A DNA stretch of 48,821 nucleotides from NCBI GenBank assembly GCA_029098305.1, contig JAQXOB010000044.1, positions 1-48,821 of the forward strand. Reading direction: 5' to 3'. Position 1 is the stretch's first letter; every line of letters starts with the position of its first letter. The notes under the pieces were generated by a model. It ran no database searches and was not told where the DNA came from. It saw nothing but the letters and a program-made list of their open reading frames with translations. The position numbers and the translations under genes were made by a program. Source of the stretch: Clostridia bacterium. Its GTDB lineage: Bacteria; Bacillota; Clostridia; Oscillospirales; Acutalibacteraceae. This document shows positions 23,825 to 32,500 of this stretch, piece after piece.

Positions 23825-24265
23825 ATGAAAACTATATCTAGCGATACCATAGGCTTGCTCAAAGAGTGTAACTCCGGCATAAAAATGGGAGTAAACTCTA
23901 TTGACGACGTGTATGACAGAGTATCTAGCGACAGATTAAAGAAAATTCTTGATGACTCAAAAGATAAGCACAGCAAGCTAGGCAACAGAACACACACATA
24001 TCTCAACAGCTTAAACTATGACGAAAAAGATCCACATCCAATGGCAAAGGTTATGTCTTGGACAAAAACAAATATGAAGCTTGCTATGAACGAAAGTGAC
24101 CAAACCATCGCAGACCTTATGACTGAGGGCTGCAACATGGGCATAAAATCTCTCAATAAATACCTCAATCAGTATACAGAGGCAGACGAAGAGGCAAAGA
24201 GCATCGCAAAAGAGCTGATAGCGATAGAACAATCTCTTGTGGATGATGTAAAAGAATATTTATAA
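23825..24265 (+). CDS. DUF2383-like four-helix bundle protein
   Basis: The protein of about 146 residues is almost entirely helical, soluble and acidic. It matches the general pattern of ferritin-like DUF2383/PA2169-type proteins (SSDTIGLLKECNSGIKMGVNSIDDVYDRV ... KLGNRTHTYL ... WTKTNMKLAM ... GCNMGIKSLNKYL). A canonical di-iron EXXH pair is not obvious. The start at 23825 is chosen because GAAGGG lies 9 nt upstream; in-frame ATGs at 23774 and 23816 have no properly placed site. Function unknown; a stress or storage role is only a guess from the family. Confidence 0.6.
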   Translation: MKTISSDTIGLLKECNSGIKMGVNSIDDVYDRVSSDRLKKILDDSKDKHSKLGNRTHTYLNSLNYDEKDPHPMAKVMSWTKTNMKLAMNESDQTIADLMTEGCNMGIKSLNKYLNQYTEADEEAKSIAKELIAIEQSLVDDVKEYL

Positions 24266-24276
24266 TCAATAACTAA

Positions 24277-24326
24277 ATTAGCCTATGCAAAATCATTATT
24301 GATTTTATATAGGCTAATGTTTTTTA
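24277..24326 (+). terminator. Terminator between convergent genes
   Basis: ATTAGCCTAT..AAAATC pairs with GATTTT..ATAGGCTAAT (24277-24294/24301-24318) and is followed by a T run. Confidence 0.9.
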
Positions 24327-26126
24327 CATATTATCTTCTTTTTTGTTTTGTTCTTCTTTGCGTGTGGATTCCTTGGTCATGCGTGTTTTTCTCAATAGCA
24401 TAAGCACAGTGATAGCACCCATGGTCAAAATCATAGAAAAGACGATACAGCAGAACGTGATTCCATCACCATTTGCTACCGAACCACTGCATACAACGCT
24501 TGCGTTGCCTGATGATAATTTAAAAGATGTTTTGAGAGAGCTTTTGTTCACGTCAACATCGTTTCCATCTACATTCATTCTCGAAATATGCTCATCATTT
24601 TTTCTGACAAATGTATATGTGATTGGTGCATCGCCGTTATTTTCACTGAGCATATATTCCATATTGATATTATCAGATAGTTTTAGCTTTGTGGCAACTG
24701 ATGTGATAGATGATGATGCATCTAATGAAATGAAGTTTCCGCCGCCAAAGATTTTTCCCATCTGTTCACTTATAGATGATGACGAGCCTTCAAACACCAG
24801 TGAACAAACCAGCTTTTCTCCGTCCGGCTCGCTAGTTACAACCGCAGCTCCTGCATTTCTAAAAAAGTTGCAAGCATAGCTAAAGCCCTCTGCTTCATCA
24901 GGACTATATACAAAGCTGACGATACGTGAAAAGCTATCTGTTGCAATATGATTTAGCTCTATATTTATACCCATAATTGAGTATTGAACACCATCAGGAA
25001 TTCTTATATTTAAAGCAGGAAGCTGTGATGTTAGCACATACTTTCCTTCCTCACTTTTTCCTACCTTTTTCCACTCGCCTTTTGTCATGGAAAGTCCCTC
25101 CGGCGATGAAGACAAAGCAGGCAAGGTGTAGCTATATTTTAGCTCGATTTCCTTGTCTTTTTCAGGAATAAAGCCAAGTATATTCAGCTTTTCTTCAAAA
25201 ACAAGCTGTTGAGCCAACGCTGTTGAGCTATTGTTTAAGTCGCCATATACCACGCTTTCCTCTGCACACGAAAGCAAAGCTGATGTGTAATTGCCAATAG
25301 TAGCATAGTCTACTTTTTCATAAAATGCTTCAAAAACTCTATAATTGCCTGATTTTGTCCATGTTTCACTGCTTGTGGCACCTGCCAAACCGGATATATA
25401 CTCTTCCAGCTCTTCACCTAGCTTTTCATAAGTAGACTCAGGAAATGAAAGTATAATCTTTCTGTCATAGGTTTTGTTTTTATAATTTGTGGTGTGAATC
25501 TCTACACTATGCACAGGATAGCCTGTCATCTTTGAGGCATAAATATTGTTGGTTGAGCCTTTGCTTTCGCCTGTGGAGCCATCTATTGTGACAACCGGCT
25601 TTTGATTATACTGCATCACAAGCTCCAGCCTTTTTTCTTCGCTGTCTTTGATTGCAGTTTCAAGCCATTTCAACATTTCGATTGTGTCGAAATCCTCATA
25701 TAAGCTCCAACCATTTGTAAGTATATTGTTGTAAACACCAAACGCCACAATCGGCTCATAGCCTATTAATTTTTTTATTTTTTCACAATAATCATTCTTT
25801 GAGTCAAAATCAAGTATAAAGGAATATGATGTGGTTTCACTGTTCAACTTAGAAAATGACAGCTCGGACGGACAAGAATTCTTAATTATTTTTTCCAGCT
25901 TTTCGGTTAGAGTAGCAGACTTTGTAATAGACTCCGGAAAAGTAATATTAACCTGCTGTTGTCCGGAGAAATTATTGTTTGCTGTCAGGCTGGTATCTAC
26001 TGTCATTATGTTTGATTCGTTGCACGAGGTAAGTGCAAACACCATCGCCGATAAGCATATAAAAAACACTATTGCCTTTATGCATTTTTTTCTCATATCC
26101 ATTTTTTGCGATATTATAAAAAACAT
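24324..26126 (-). CDS. Lipoprotein with C-terminal membrane helix, unknown
   Basis: The 600-residue protein has a type II signal sequence (KKCIKAIVFFICLSAMVFALTSC, lipidated Cys about 35) and a large extracytoplasmic domain rich in beta strands. A single hydrophobic helix near residues 558-580 is followed by a basic, then mixed-charge, tail (RKTRMTKESTRKEEQNKKED). The body would therefore be held to the membrane at both ends. AAGGGG lies 5 nt before the first ATG; ATG at 26096 is an alternative start. I do not recognise a family. It follows the cyclase gene by 51 nt on the same strand. Confidence 0.65.
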   Translation of the reverse strand: MFFIISQKMDMRKKCIKAIVFFICLSAMVFALTSCNESNIMTVDTSLTANNNFSGQQQVNITFPESITKSATLTEKLEKIIKNSCPSELSFSKLNSETTSYSFILDFDSKNDYCEKIKKLIGYEPIVAFGVYNNILTNGWSLYEDFDTIEMLKWLETAIKDSEEKRLELVMQYNQKPVVTIDGSTGESKGSTNNIYASKMTGYPVHSVEIHTTNYKNKTYDRKIILSFPESTYEKLGEELEEYISGLAGATSSETWTKSGNYRVFEAFYEKVDYATIGNYTSALLSCAEESVVYGDLNNSSTALAQQLVFEEKLNILGFIPEKDKEIELKYSYTLPALSSSPEGLSMTKGEWKKVGKSEEGKYVLTSQLPALNIRIPDGVQYSIMGINIELNHIATDSFSRIVSFVYSPDEAEGFSYACNFFRNAGAAVVTSEPDGEKLVCSLVFEGSSSSISEQMGKIFGGGNFISLDASSSITSVATKLKLSDNINMEYMLSENNGDAPITYTFVRKNDEHISRMNVDGNDVDVNKSSLKTSFKLSSGNASVVCSGSVANGDGITFCCIVFSMILTMGAITVLMLLRKTRMTKESTRKEEQNKKEDNM

Positions 26127-26177
26127 CGCATCCCCTTTTTATTTATATATAGATAAAACTTGTAACGAACAAGAATA

Positions 26178-26774
26178 TCAAAAAATAAATGCCTTTTCGC
26201 CCTCTATGAGAACAGCTCTGCATGGTGCTGCCTCACAGCCTGTTATTTTTAGAGGAAACGCATTTAACAGATATACGCCATCTTTGATCGAGCTTAGGTT
26301 AAGATTTTCCAGAATAACTATATCGCTTCTTAACAGCTGAAAATGCACCTTTTCTTCCTCAAAATCAGCACCTATAGAATCAGAATCGGTTCCCACCAGC
26401 AAAACGCCGTGATCAACTAATGAATCGACTGCTGTAGAAGATATAAAAGCCTTGCCATCTCCATGAAGCAACACTCTCTTTTTACAATATGGCAAAATTT
26501 TGTCCATATGCTCGCCTGTTAACACACCTTGTATAGAAATAACGCTACATTCTCCATAAAAGATAGACAAATCAAGCTGTGCCGCATCCTTGCCGGTGCG
26601 CAGGCTGTGCATCGGAGCATCAATATGCGTAGCCGAATGTGCATTACAATGAATCTCAGAAATATTATAATGGCTTTCTGCTCCAATATTTGCCACTCTT
26701 ACAATGCTTGTGGCAATATCACCGGGATACGGCGGTGTTGTAGTCAAATCTCTTGAAATATCATAAAAAAACAT
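26178..26774 (-). CDS. Cyclase/kynurenine formamidase-like metal hydrolase
   Basis: The 198-residue protein shows the family motif HxxTHxDxPxH as HSATHIDAPMH (metal ligands), preceded by DISRDLTTTPPYPGD, the usual N-terminal segment, and followed by LLVGTDSDSIGAD. The fold hydrolyses N-formyl amides or related cyclic amides with Zn or Mn. Without kynurenine-pathway genes nearby, the physiological substrate is open. AAGGAGAGGAAT precedes the ATG. Confidence 0.87.
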   Translation of the reverse strand: MFFYDISRDLTTTPPYPGDIATSIVRVANIGAESHYNISEIHCNAHSATHIDAPMHSLRTGKDAAQLDLSIFYGECSVISIQGVLTGEHMDKILPYCKKRVLLHGDGKAFISSTAVDSLVDHGVLLVGTDSDSIGADFEEEKVHFQLLRSDIVILENLNLSSIKDGVYLLNAFPLKITGCEAAPCRAVLIEGEKAFIF

Positions 26775-26865
26775 AGCTATTCCTCTCCTTAGCTTATTAT
26801 TATAACATATTATTCACTAATTGTATATATTTAGCCGAAAAAATACAATATTACAGCTCTAAACG

Positions 26866-26899
26866 CAAAAAAGGGGAGGACAATAAGATAGTCCTCCCT
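26866..26899 (-). terminator. Terminator of the G5-M23 peptidase gene
   Basis: On the minus strand a GGGAGGAC / GTCCTCCC stem is followed by TTTTTT (plus-strand A run 26867-26872). Confidence 0.88.
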
Positions 26900-26913
26900 G
26901 AATTTACGTTTTA

Positions 26914-28026
26914 TTATTTATATGAATATCTAAAAGACTGTGGGTCTACTCTGCTACCATTCTCGATAATCTCAAAGTGGAGATGAGGTGCTTCAGAATC
27001 GCCTGTAGAGCCTACAGAAGCTATCAGGCTTCCTTTAGAAACCTTGTCACCTACACTCACATACAAATCACTGCAATGAGCATAACGTGTGATATATCCG
27101 TTGCCATGGTCTATCTCTACATGGTGACCATAGCCATAGTTATCGTAGCTTGCAGTTACAACCACGCCACCATCAGCAGCAATGATATCTGCTCCATAAA
27201 TACCGCCAATATTTATATCAATGCCCCAGTGTGCGCCGTCTTCACGATAGCCATAGCCACTAAAAACATTGGTTGTGTAAGGGCATGGCCACATAAACGA
27301 ACCGGTTGCACAGCCGTTTTCAAAAGCTTTACCTGTTACAATAAGCTTATCTACAGGCTCTTTTGTAATCTCAGAGCTTACTACCTCTTCGCCGATTTTT
27401 TTGCCGTTTACATATGTAGTCTCTGTTGTAACAGTCTTTTTGCCGTTTTTTCCCTCATTCTTTACAACGAAATAATCGGATTCTTTTGTGGAATCATACT
27501 TAGTTTTGATTGTATATTCCACTGTTTCTTCCTTAGTAACTGACACTTTAGTTTCTATATATTCAGCAAAATCACTGATAATTTTCTCTTTAATAGACTT
27601 CTCGTCACACACCAAAGAGCTATCAAAATAACCTTTAACAATCTTTGGTGTGGAAGTAAACTTTGAAACAGAATCTGCATATTGTGATGATACAGAGACT
27701 AGTATCTCCTCGAATGTACTATCTAGTTTCGAAGAATCTTCTGTCACTCCAACAAGTATATCGTCTATATATACTCCAAAGCCCATAACAAGGCTACTAC
27801 TTCTTGATGCTGATTCTGCACCTACCACAACAGGTGCTGCTTCCATATATCTTGTAGTTTCAGATTCAAAATAATATTTTGGTTTTATAAATGTAGCTAC
27901 GCATGTAGCAATAATAGCAGCTACACAAATTGATGAAATAAAAGCTTTTTTATGATTTGTTATTACTTTCTTTGCAAGGCGTAATCCGGATTTCAAATTT
28001 ACATTTGATTTCTCTAAACGCTGCAT
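26914..28026 (-). CDS. Membrane-anchored G5 domain / peptidase M23 protein
   Basis: The 370-residue protein has a basic cytoplasmic tail, an N-terminal signal-anchor (about 29-47), an alpha/beta region, a G5 domain (about 160-235, VTKEETVEYTIKTKYDST ... KKTVTTETTYVNGKKIGEEVV) and a C-terminal LytM/M23 domain. Zinc ligands are in HWGIDI (HxxxD) and PHLHFE (HxH), with the usual GNGYITRYAHCSDL and VGSTGDSEAPH. It should be a peptidoglycan endopeptidase or an activator of one in wall turnover, sporulation or division. Promoter TTGCAT-17-TACAAT (28088-28060, minus) and AAGGAG precede it. Confidence 0.92.
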   Translation of the reverse strand: MQRLEKSNVNLKSGLRLAKKVITNHKKAFISSICVAAIIATCVATFIKPKYYFESETTRYMEAAPVVVGAESASRSSSLVMGFGVYIDDILVGVTEDSSKLDSTFEEILVSVSSQYADSVSKFTSTPKIVKGYFDSSLVCDEKSIKEKIISDFAEYIETKVSVTKEETVEYTIKTKYDSTKESDYFVVKNEGKNGKKTVTTETTYVNGKKIGEEVVSSEITKEPVDKLIVTGKAFENGCATGSFMWPCPYTTNVFSGYGYREDGAHWGIDINIGGIYGADIIAADGGVVVTASYDNYGYGHHVEIDHGNGYITRYAHCSDLYVSVGDKVSKGSLIASVGSTGDSEAPHLHFEIIENGSRVDPQSFRYSYK

Positions 28027-28059
28027 CGCTTACATCTCCTTTACTAAAACATCTTGGCT

Positions 28060-28088
28060 ATTGTAACACAATTATTACAACAATGCAA
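28060..28088 (-). promoter_or_regulatory. Promoter of the G5-M23 peptidase gene
   Basis: On the minus strand TTGCAT (28088-28083) and TACAAT (28065-28060) are separated by 17 bp. The divergent ZIP transporter gene starts at 28326; the intervening region is AT-rich, with no further feature I can support. Confidence 0.65.
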
Positions 28089-28325
28089 CCTTTTTATTTA
28101 ATTTGTAATTTTTATGGTAATATTTGCACAATTTTAGTTGTTAATTATTATATATTATAAACAATGCCAGTATCTAATGTGATAGTTGTGTGAAAACCAA
28201 TATGATTTGTTTTCAAATTATTACAAAATATTTCACTAAAATTTAAAGATAATTAATAGCAAAAAAGCTTTTTTAAAGAACCATAATTACATAACATAAA
28301 TATTATATAAACAGGGAGGTGTAAT

Positions 28326-29129
28326 ATGAATAATATAGTAATTTTGGCTTTATTAGCTACTCTGGGCACATGGTTTGTGACAGCTTTGGGGGCAGCCACT
28401 GTAGTCTTTTTTAAATCGCCTTCACCCAAGGCTTTAAACCTAATGCTTGGATTTGCATCGGGAGTTATGATTGCCGCCAGTTTTTGGTCATTGTTGCAGC
28501 CTGCAATAGAGCAGGCAGAAAAGGTTTCATCTCTTCCGTCATACATTACGGTTACTCTGGGATTCTTAGCAGGAGCATTGTTTATGTGGATCAGTGACAA
28601 AATCGTTACCTTTACACGAAGCAAAGTAAACAATACTTGCGTTAAGCCAAACGAAAGGCTAAACAGAATAATCATGCTTCTGCTTTCTATAACTCTTCAC
28701 AATATACCCGAGGGCCTTGCCATAGGTGTAGCATTTGGTGTGCTTCAAGACACCAGCTTTACCACAGAAAGTCTTATGGGTGCAATCACCATTGCTATTG
28801 GTATTGGATTGCAAAATTTTCCTGAAGGTGCGGCCGTTTCATTGCCTTTAAGAAGAGAGGGATACTCTCGCAAAAAGTGCTTTTTCTTAGGTCAGGCATC
28901 GGGTCTTGTAGAACCTATTGCAGGTGTGATTGGCGCATTACTTGTAGTCTATGTGGAAGCAATTCTGCCATATGCTCTCTCTTTTGCAGCAGGCGCTATG
29001 ATACTGGTGGCTGTGCATGAGCTTATTCCTGAGTGCCAGAGCAATCAGAGCAATCAGCCATACTTTGCAACCACAGGCATAGTTTCAGGGTTTGCTATTA
29101 TGATGCTACTTGATGTAATGCTAGGATGA
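28326..29129 (+). CDS. ZIP-family divalent metal transporter
   Basis: The 267-residue protein has eight hydrophobic helices with the transport-site motifs in the paired central helices: LHNIPEGLAIGVAFG and LQNFPEGAAVSLPLRREG. It belongs to the GufA/ZupT branch and likely imports zinc, iron or manganese. The cytoplasmic loop after helix three is short and lacks the His-rich stretch of eukaryotic ZIPs. GGGAGG lies about 7 nt before the ATG. It is monocistronic; no metal regulator gene is adjacent and I see no clear Fur/Zur box. Confidence 0.92.
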   Translation: MNNIVILALLATLGTWFVTALGAATVVFFKSPSPKALNLMLGFASGVMIAASFWSLLQPAIEQAEKVSSLPSYITVTLGFLAGALFMWISDKIVTFTRSKVNNTCVKPNERLNRIIMLLLSITLHNIPEGLAIGVAFGVLQDTSFTTESLMGAITIAIGIGLQNFPEGAAVSLPLRREGYSRKKCFFLGQASGLVEPIAGVIGALLVVYVEAILPYALSFAAGAMILVAVHELIPECQSNQSNQPYFATTGIVSGFAIMMLLDVMLG

Positions 29130-29240
29130 TTTTTTCGAATAATAATAACATAATCTTGTTTATATACACTTGAAATTAAAGATATATGATATATTGTTGA
29201 AGTGATGGTGTTTACTTTTATAATTATATAGAATAATATG

Positions 29241-29283
29241 TAAAAAAAAGCCCGAAATTTGAGACCTGAAGCTCAAATTTCGG
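29241..29283 (-). terminator. Terminator of the large surface protein/small peptide operon
   Basis: A perfect 13-bp stem (29250-29262/29271-29283, CCCGAAATTTGAG and complement) is followed on the minus strand by eight T residues. Confidence 0.93.
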
Positions 29284-29328
29284 GACATTTTAATTCCTTA
29301 ACTAATTATAAAAACTAATTATACACAA

Positions 29329-29496
29329 TTATTTCCTTGTGTAAGAAAATAATGCATTTGCGTCATCGTAGATATTGTTTGTATCTAAAACCCCATCGCT
29401 ATCAATATCAGTAGAAAAATCGCTTGATTCTGCCATAACATCGTGTTCAAAAAGTTTTTCGTTATATAGTTTTGGTGAGTTATATATCTTTTTCAT
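29329..29496 (-). CDS. 55-residue acidic peptide with a single dockerin-like calcium loop
   Basis: The product starts MKKIYNSPKLYNEKLFEHD and ends with DANALFSYTRK. GGGAGG lies 7 nt before the ATG, about as good as any site in the window. The gene starts 20 nt after the stop of the 1341-residue secreted protein and ends before the shared terminator, so it is the second gene of that operon. Residues 30-41, DIDSDGVLDTNN, match an EF-hand/dockerin calcium loop (Asp at 1, 3, 5, Gly at 6, Asp at 9) but with Asn at 12, and only one loop is present. There is no signal peptide. The short MKKxYxxPxL start resembles small peptides of unknown function common in Clostridia, some of which are suspected peptide precursors. 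Confidence 0.7.
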   Translation of the reverse strand: MKKIYNSPKLYNEKLFEHDVMAESSDFSTDIDSDGVLDTNNIYDDANALFSYTRK

Positions 29497-29516
29497 GTCA
29501 ATTCCTCCCTACTACA

Positions 29517-32500
29517 TTAAGCTTGTTGTGGCTTTACAACGTTCATATTGTTATAAGCTGTAAGTGTATCGTTGTAGCTTGTGCGACATCCACCTGCATA
29601 CTTTGTATTGTCATATGTGTTGTAGCCCACTCTGTTAAAGCCGTTAGCATCAACATATTTTACATATGCTCTTGCTTCTACATACTGATTGAGGTATTGC
29701 TGATCTGCTGCATTATCATATGTTATAACGAATGTTGAAATGCGATAATCATCAAAATACTTATGGTTCTTTTCGTTTACAGCCTTTGTGCAGACCTCAT
29801 CCTTTACATGAGTATTTGATGTAAGGGTAAGTTCTTCGTTTTGAGAAATAAATTTAGCTGCACATGCTGCGTAGCCATAATCTACCTTAGAATTGTAAAG
29901 GCTTTGAAGCTCATCAAGCATACTGTTGTTATAGATAGTAACGAATCTGAGAGCATCCTTTATGGTATTGTGAGTACCATTATCTTTGTAAGGATCTACC
30001 CACTCGTGATTTCTGATCTGAACTCCTTCAAGTGAGAAACCAGGAAGTGTTGTAGTACCATAATCGTTATTATCTGCTGTATTCTTAGTTACACTATCTT
30101 CTCTTACGAATCCGGAATATAGATAGATTACATTAGTATATTCTTTGGAATCGATTGTAACAGAATCAACTACATTGCAATCTGCAAGAGTGATTTCTTT
30201 AGCAAATGCTTGTGTAGGATCTACATGGTGATTTCCTCTATTACCATATTGTGATGCATCCTTAGTCTTGAACCATCCTGCAAACAATAAAGTTTCATAG
30301 AATGGAACGCCGTCTTTAACTAAGCTTGCATTTTCGCCGTAAACCTGTGTGATTGGAGCTTCTGTAAGTGTATATGTTGGTCCTGCTACACCCTCAAGAA
30401 TCTGATAATATAGTGAACCAGAATTGAGCTGGTCGTTTAAAAATACCAATGTGTATGTATTTCCTAGGTCCGGCTCTTCTCCCCAACCTTGAGTGATATA
30501 TGGCTGGATAACCTTGGTAGTCTTTTCGCCACCGGCAAAGTAAGAACTAATATCAATATTGTTATCTGCTGTAACGCCTATTGGTGCATCTTTAGATACA
30601 AGGAACTGGGCTGTTGTTCTGAGAGAATATCCAGGCAATAGCACTACGCTCGGAAGAGTTAATGTCATAGTGGTTGTGCCCGCGGTTGTAAAGTCAGTGA
30701 TATTCTCAACAATCCTGCCTTCTTTGTCGAGAATTTGAACATACATACTATCATCAACATATGTAGACTGCTCACCATCAAAGGTTGGGAATACATCTTT
30801 AACAACAATCTTAGTGATGTTTACGTTACCATCGTTTCTGATAATTGTACGATACTCGTTGATTCCACCAATATTTGTAGGGATAGCACCATTTGATGCA
30901 TCTCTGAAGTTACCCTTAGAGTCCTTATACTCTGTCTTAACGTTTACTTCATATGAATCATTAACAGAGAACATTGCTACATTTGCAAATTCGCTAATAT
31001 TGTCAGCTGTAGATCCATCAGCATCATAATCGTTTTCATCTGTAACAACTGCACTAGTTAGTTTTGAGTTATTTATTACAGTTGACATTATCGGCTTTGA
31101 TGAGTTACATATAAAATTATCCTGAGTAGGAGCTGAAGAGGTGTATAGATTTGCATATTGAAGGCCGCCCAAAGCATCAGATGTAAGTGTGAGTGGTATC
31201 GGTACAACTGCATTATAAACAGTTGGGACATTTGCAGCAAAAGAGTAAGTACTGCCATCTGATCTCTCAACCTTAGTATAAGTAGTAGATTTCCAAACCT
31301 CTCTACCATCTGCTGTATCCGGTAATCTTTCAAATACAACTTCTACATCTGTTTCTGTATATTTATAGTATGCGTTACTATAGTTTCTATCTTCACTCGG
31401 ATATTGAGTTGTGACATCACCAGGTGTTATCATAGTATACTTAGTTGGGGTGTTCTGTGTGAGCTTATCACTGCTTGTATTGAATTTTACACCGATTGGA
31501 AGTTCAAATGTTACTACCGGATTTACCCAACTATACTCCTCAAACATAGCTTCGTATACCAATCTATCATTTCCAAAGGCAGCGTTACGAATTGACAATG
31601 TTACATCAATATCTGTTGTTTCTGTACCACTCTGAGCTGCTACCTTTTGCTTCGTTTTGTCTATAACCTGCATATATGCTGTATGGCTTATATAAGGACG
31701 TGTGTAAACAAGCTTGTTGGATGCGGTTATTGTACCAACACCGTTTTCGTCGTATATTGCCTTGTCAACTGTATCTCTATCCTGTTGTACTCCATTAAAT
31801 TTATAATCAGCCATGTATTTTAATGTGTTTTTGAAAACTGACTCATCCATGTGCTGAATATCGGCACCGGTCTTTGGATTTTTACCATCTTTAGAAATAA
31901 AATTGATTGCAATTGGAGAAAGGATATTACGATCATTATCCTCTCCTTTTATTCCATAGTGGACACCATCAGTATCTGTATACACAGGTATTGATGTTAT
32001 CTTTTCAATCCACTCGCCGTTATTTAGCTTAATTTCGGAATTACTATCGTAACCTACTGTATAAGTTTTGCCATCAGCAACATTATCCAATTTTATTGTT
32101 CTGGAACCGGAACTGGATCTGGCAGTCACCTCTACGTTTGCCTTGTAAAGCGATCCCCAAGAAAAGGCTACATCTGACATAGATGCCGGTAGATCACTAT
32201 CGTTTTCCCAAGTGTAGCTAACTCCCTCTATTGGCAATATACCTTGGTTACTTAGAGATTTTATTAAACTAAGATACTCTTGCTTAAAATTAGGTTCATT
32301 TAAGTTAAGGAAAATCTGGTTGTATTCCATTGCAAATGCATTGTCGTTAAGGTTCTGAATAGGAGGTATAACTTCAACTGTCCTAGTTATTGTTTTTGTT
32401 TCATCACCATCTTTTGTGTGTGCTATGATGGTTTCTTCAATAACAACCTCTGTTATTTCGCTGGTTGCAGGTACAGTAATTTCGTATGAACCAAATGTCG

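Noticed and set aside
28253-28675. 140-codon minus-strand frame opposite the ZIP transporter start
   Set aside because: It is a shadow of the real transporter gene, which has a good site and complete ZIP motifs.
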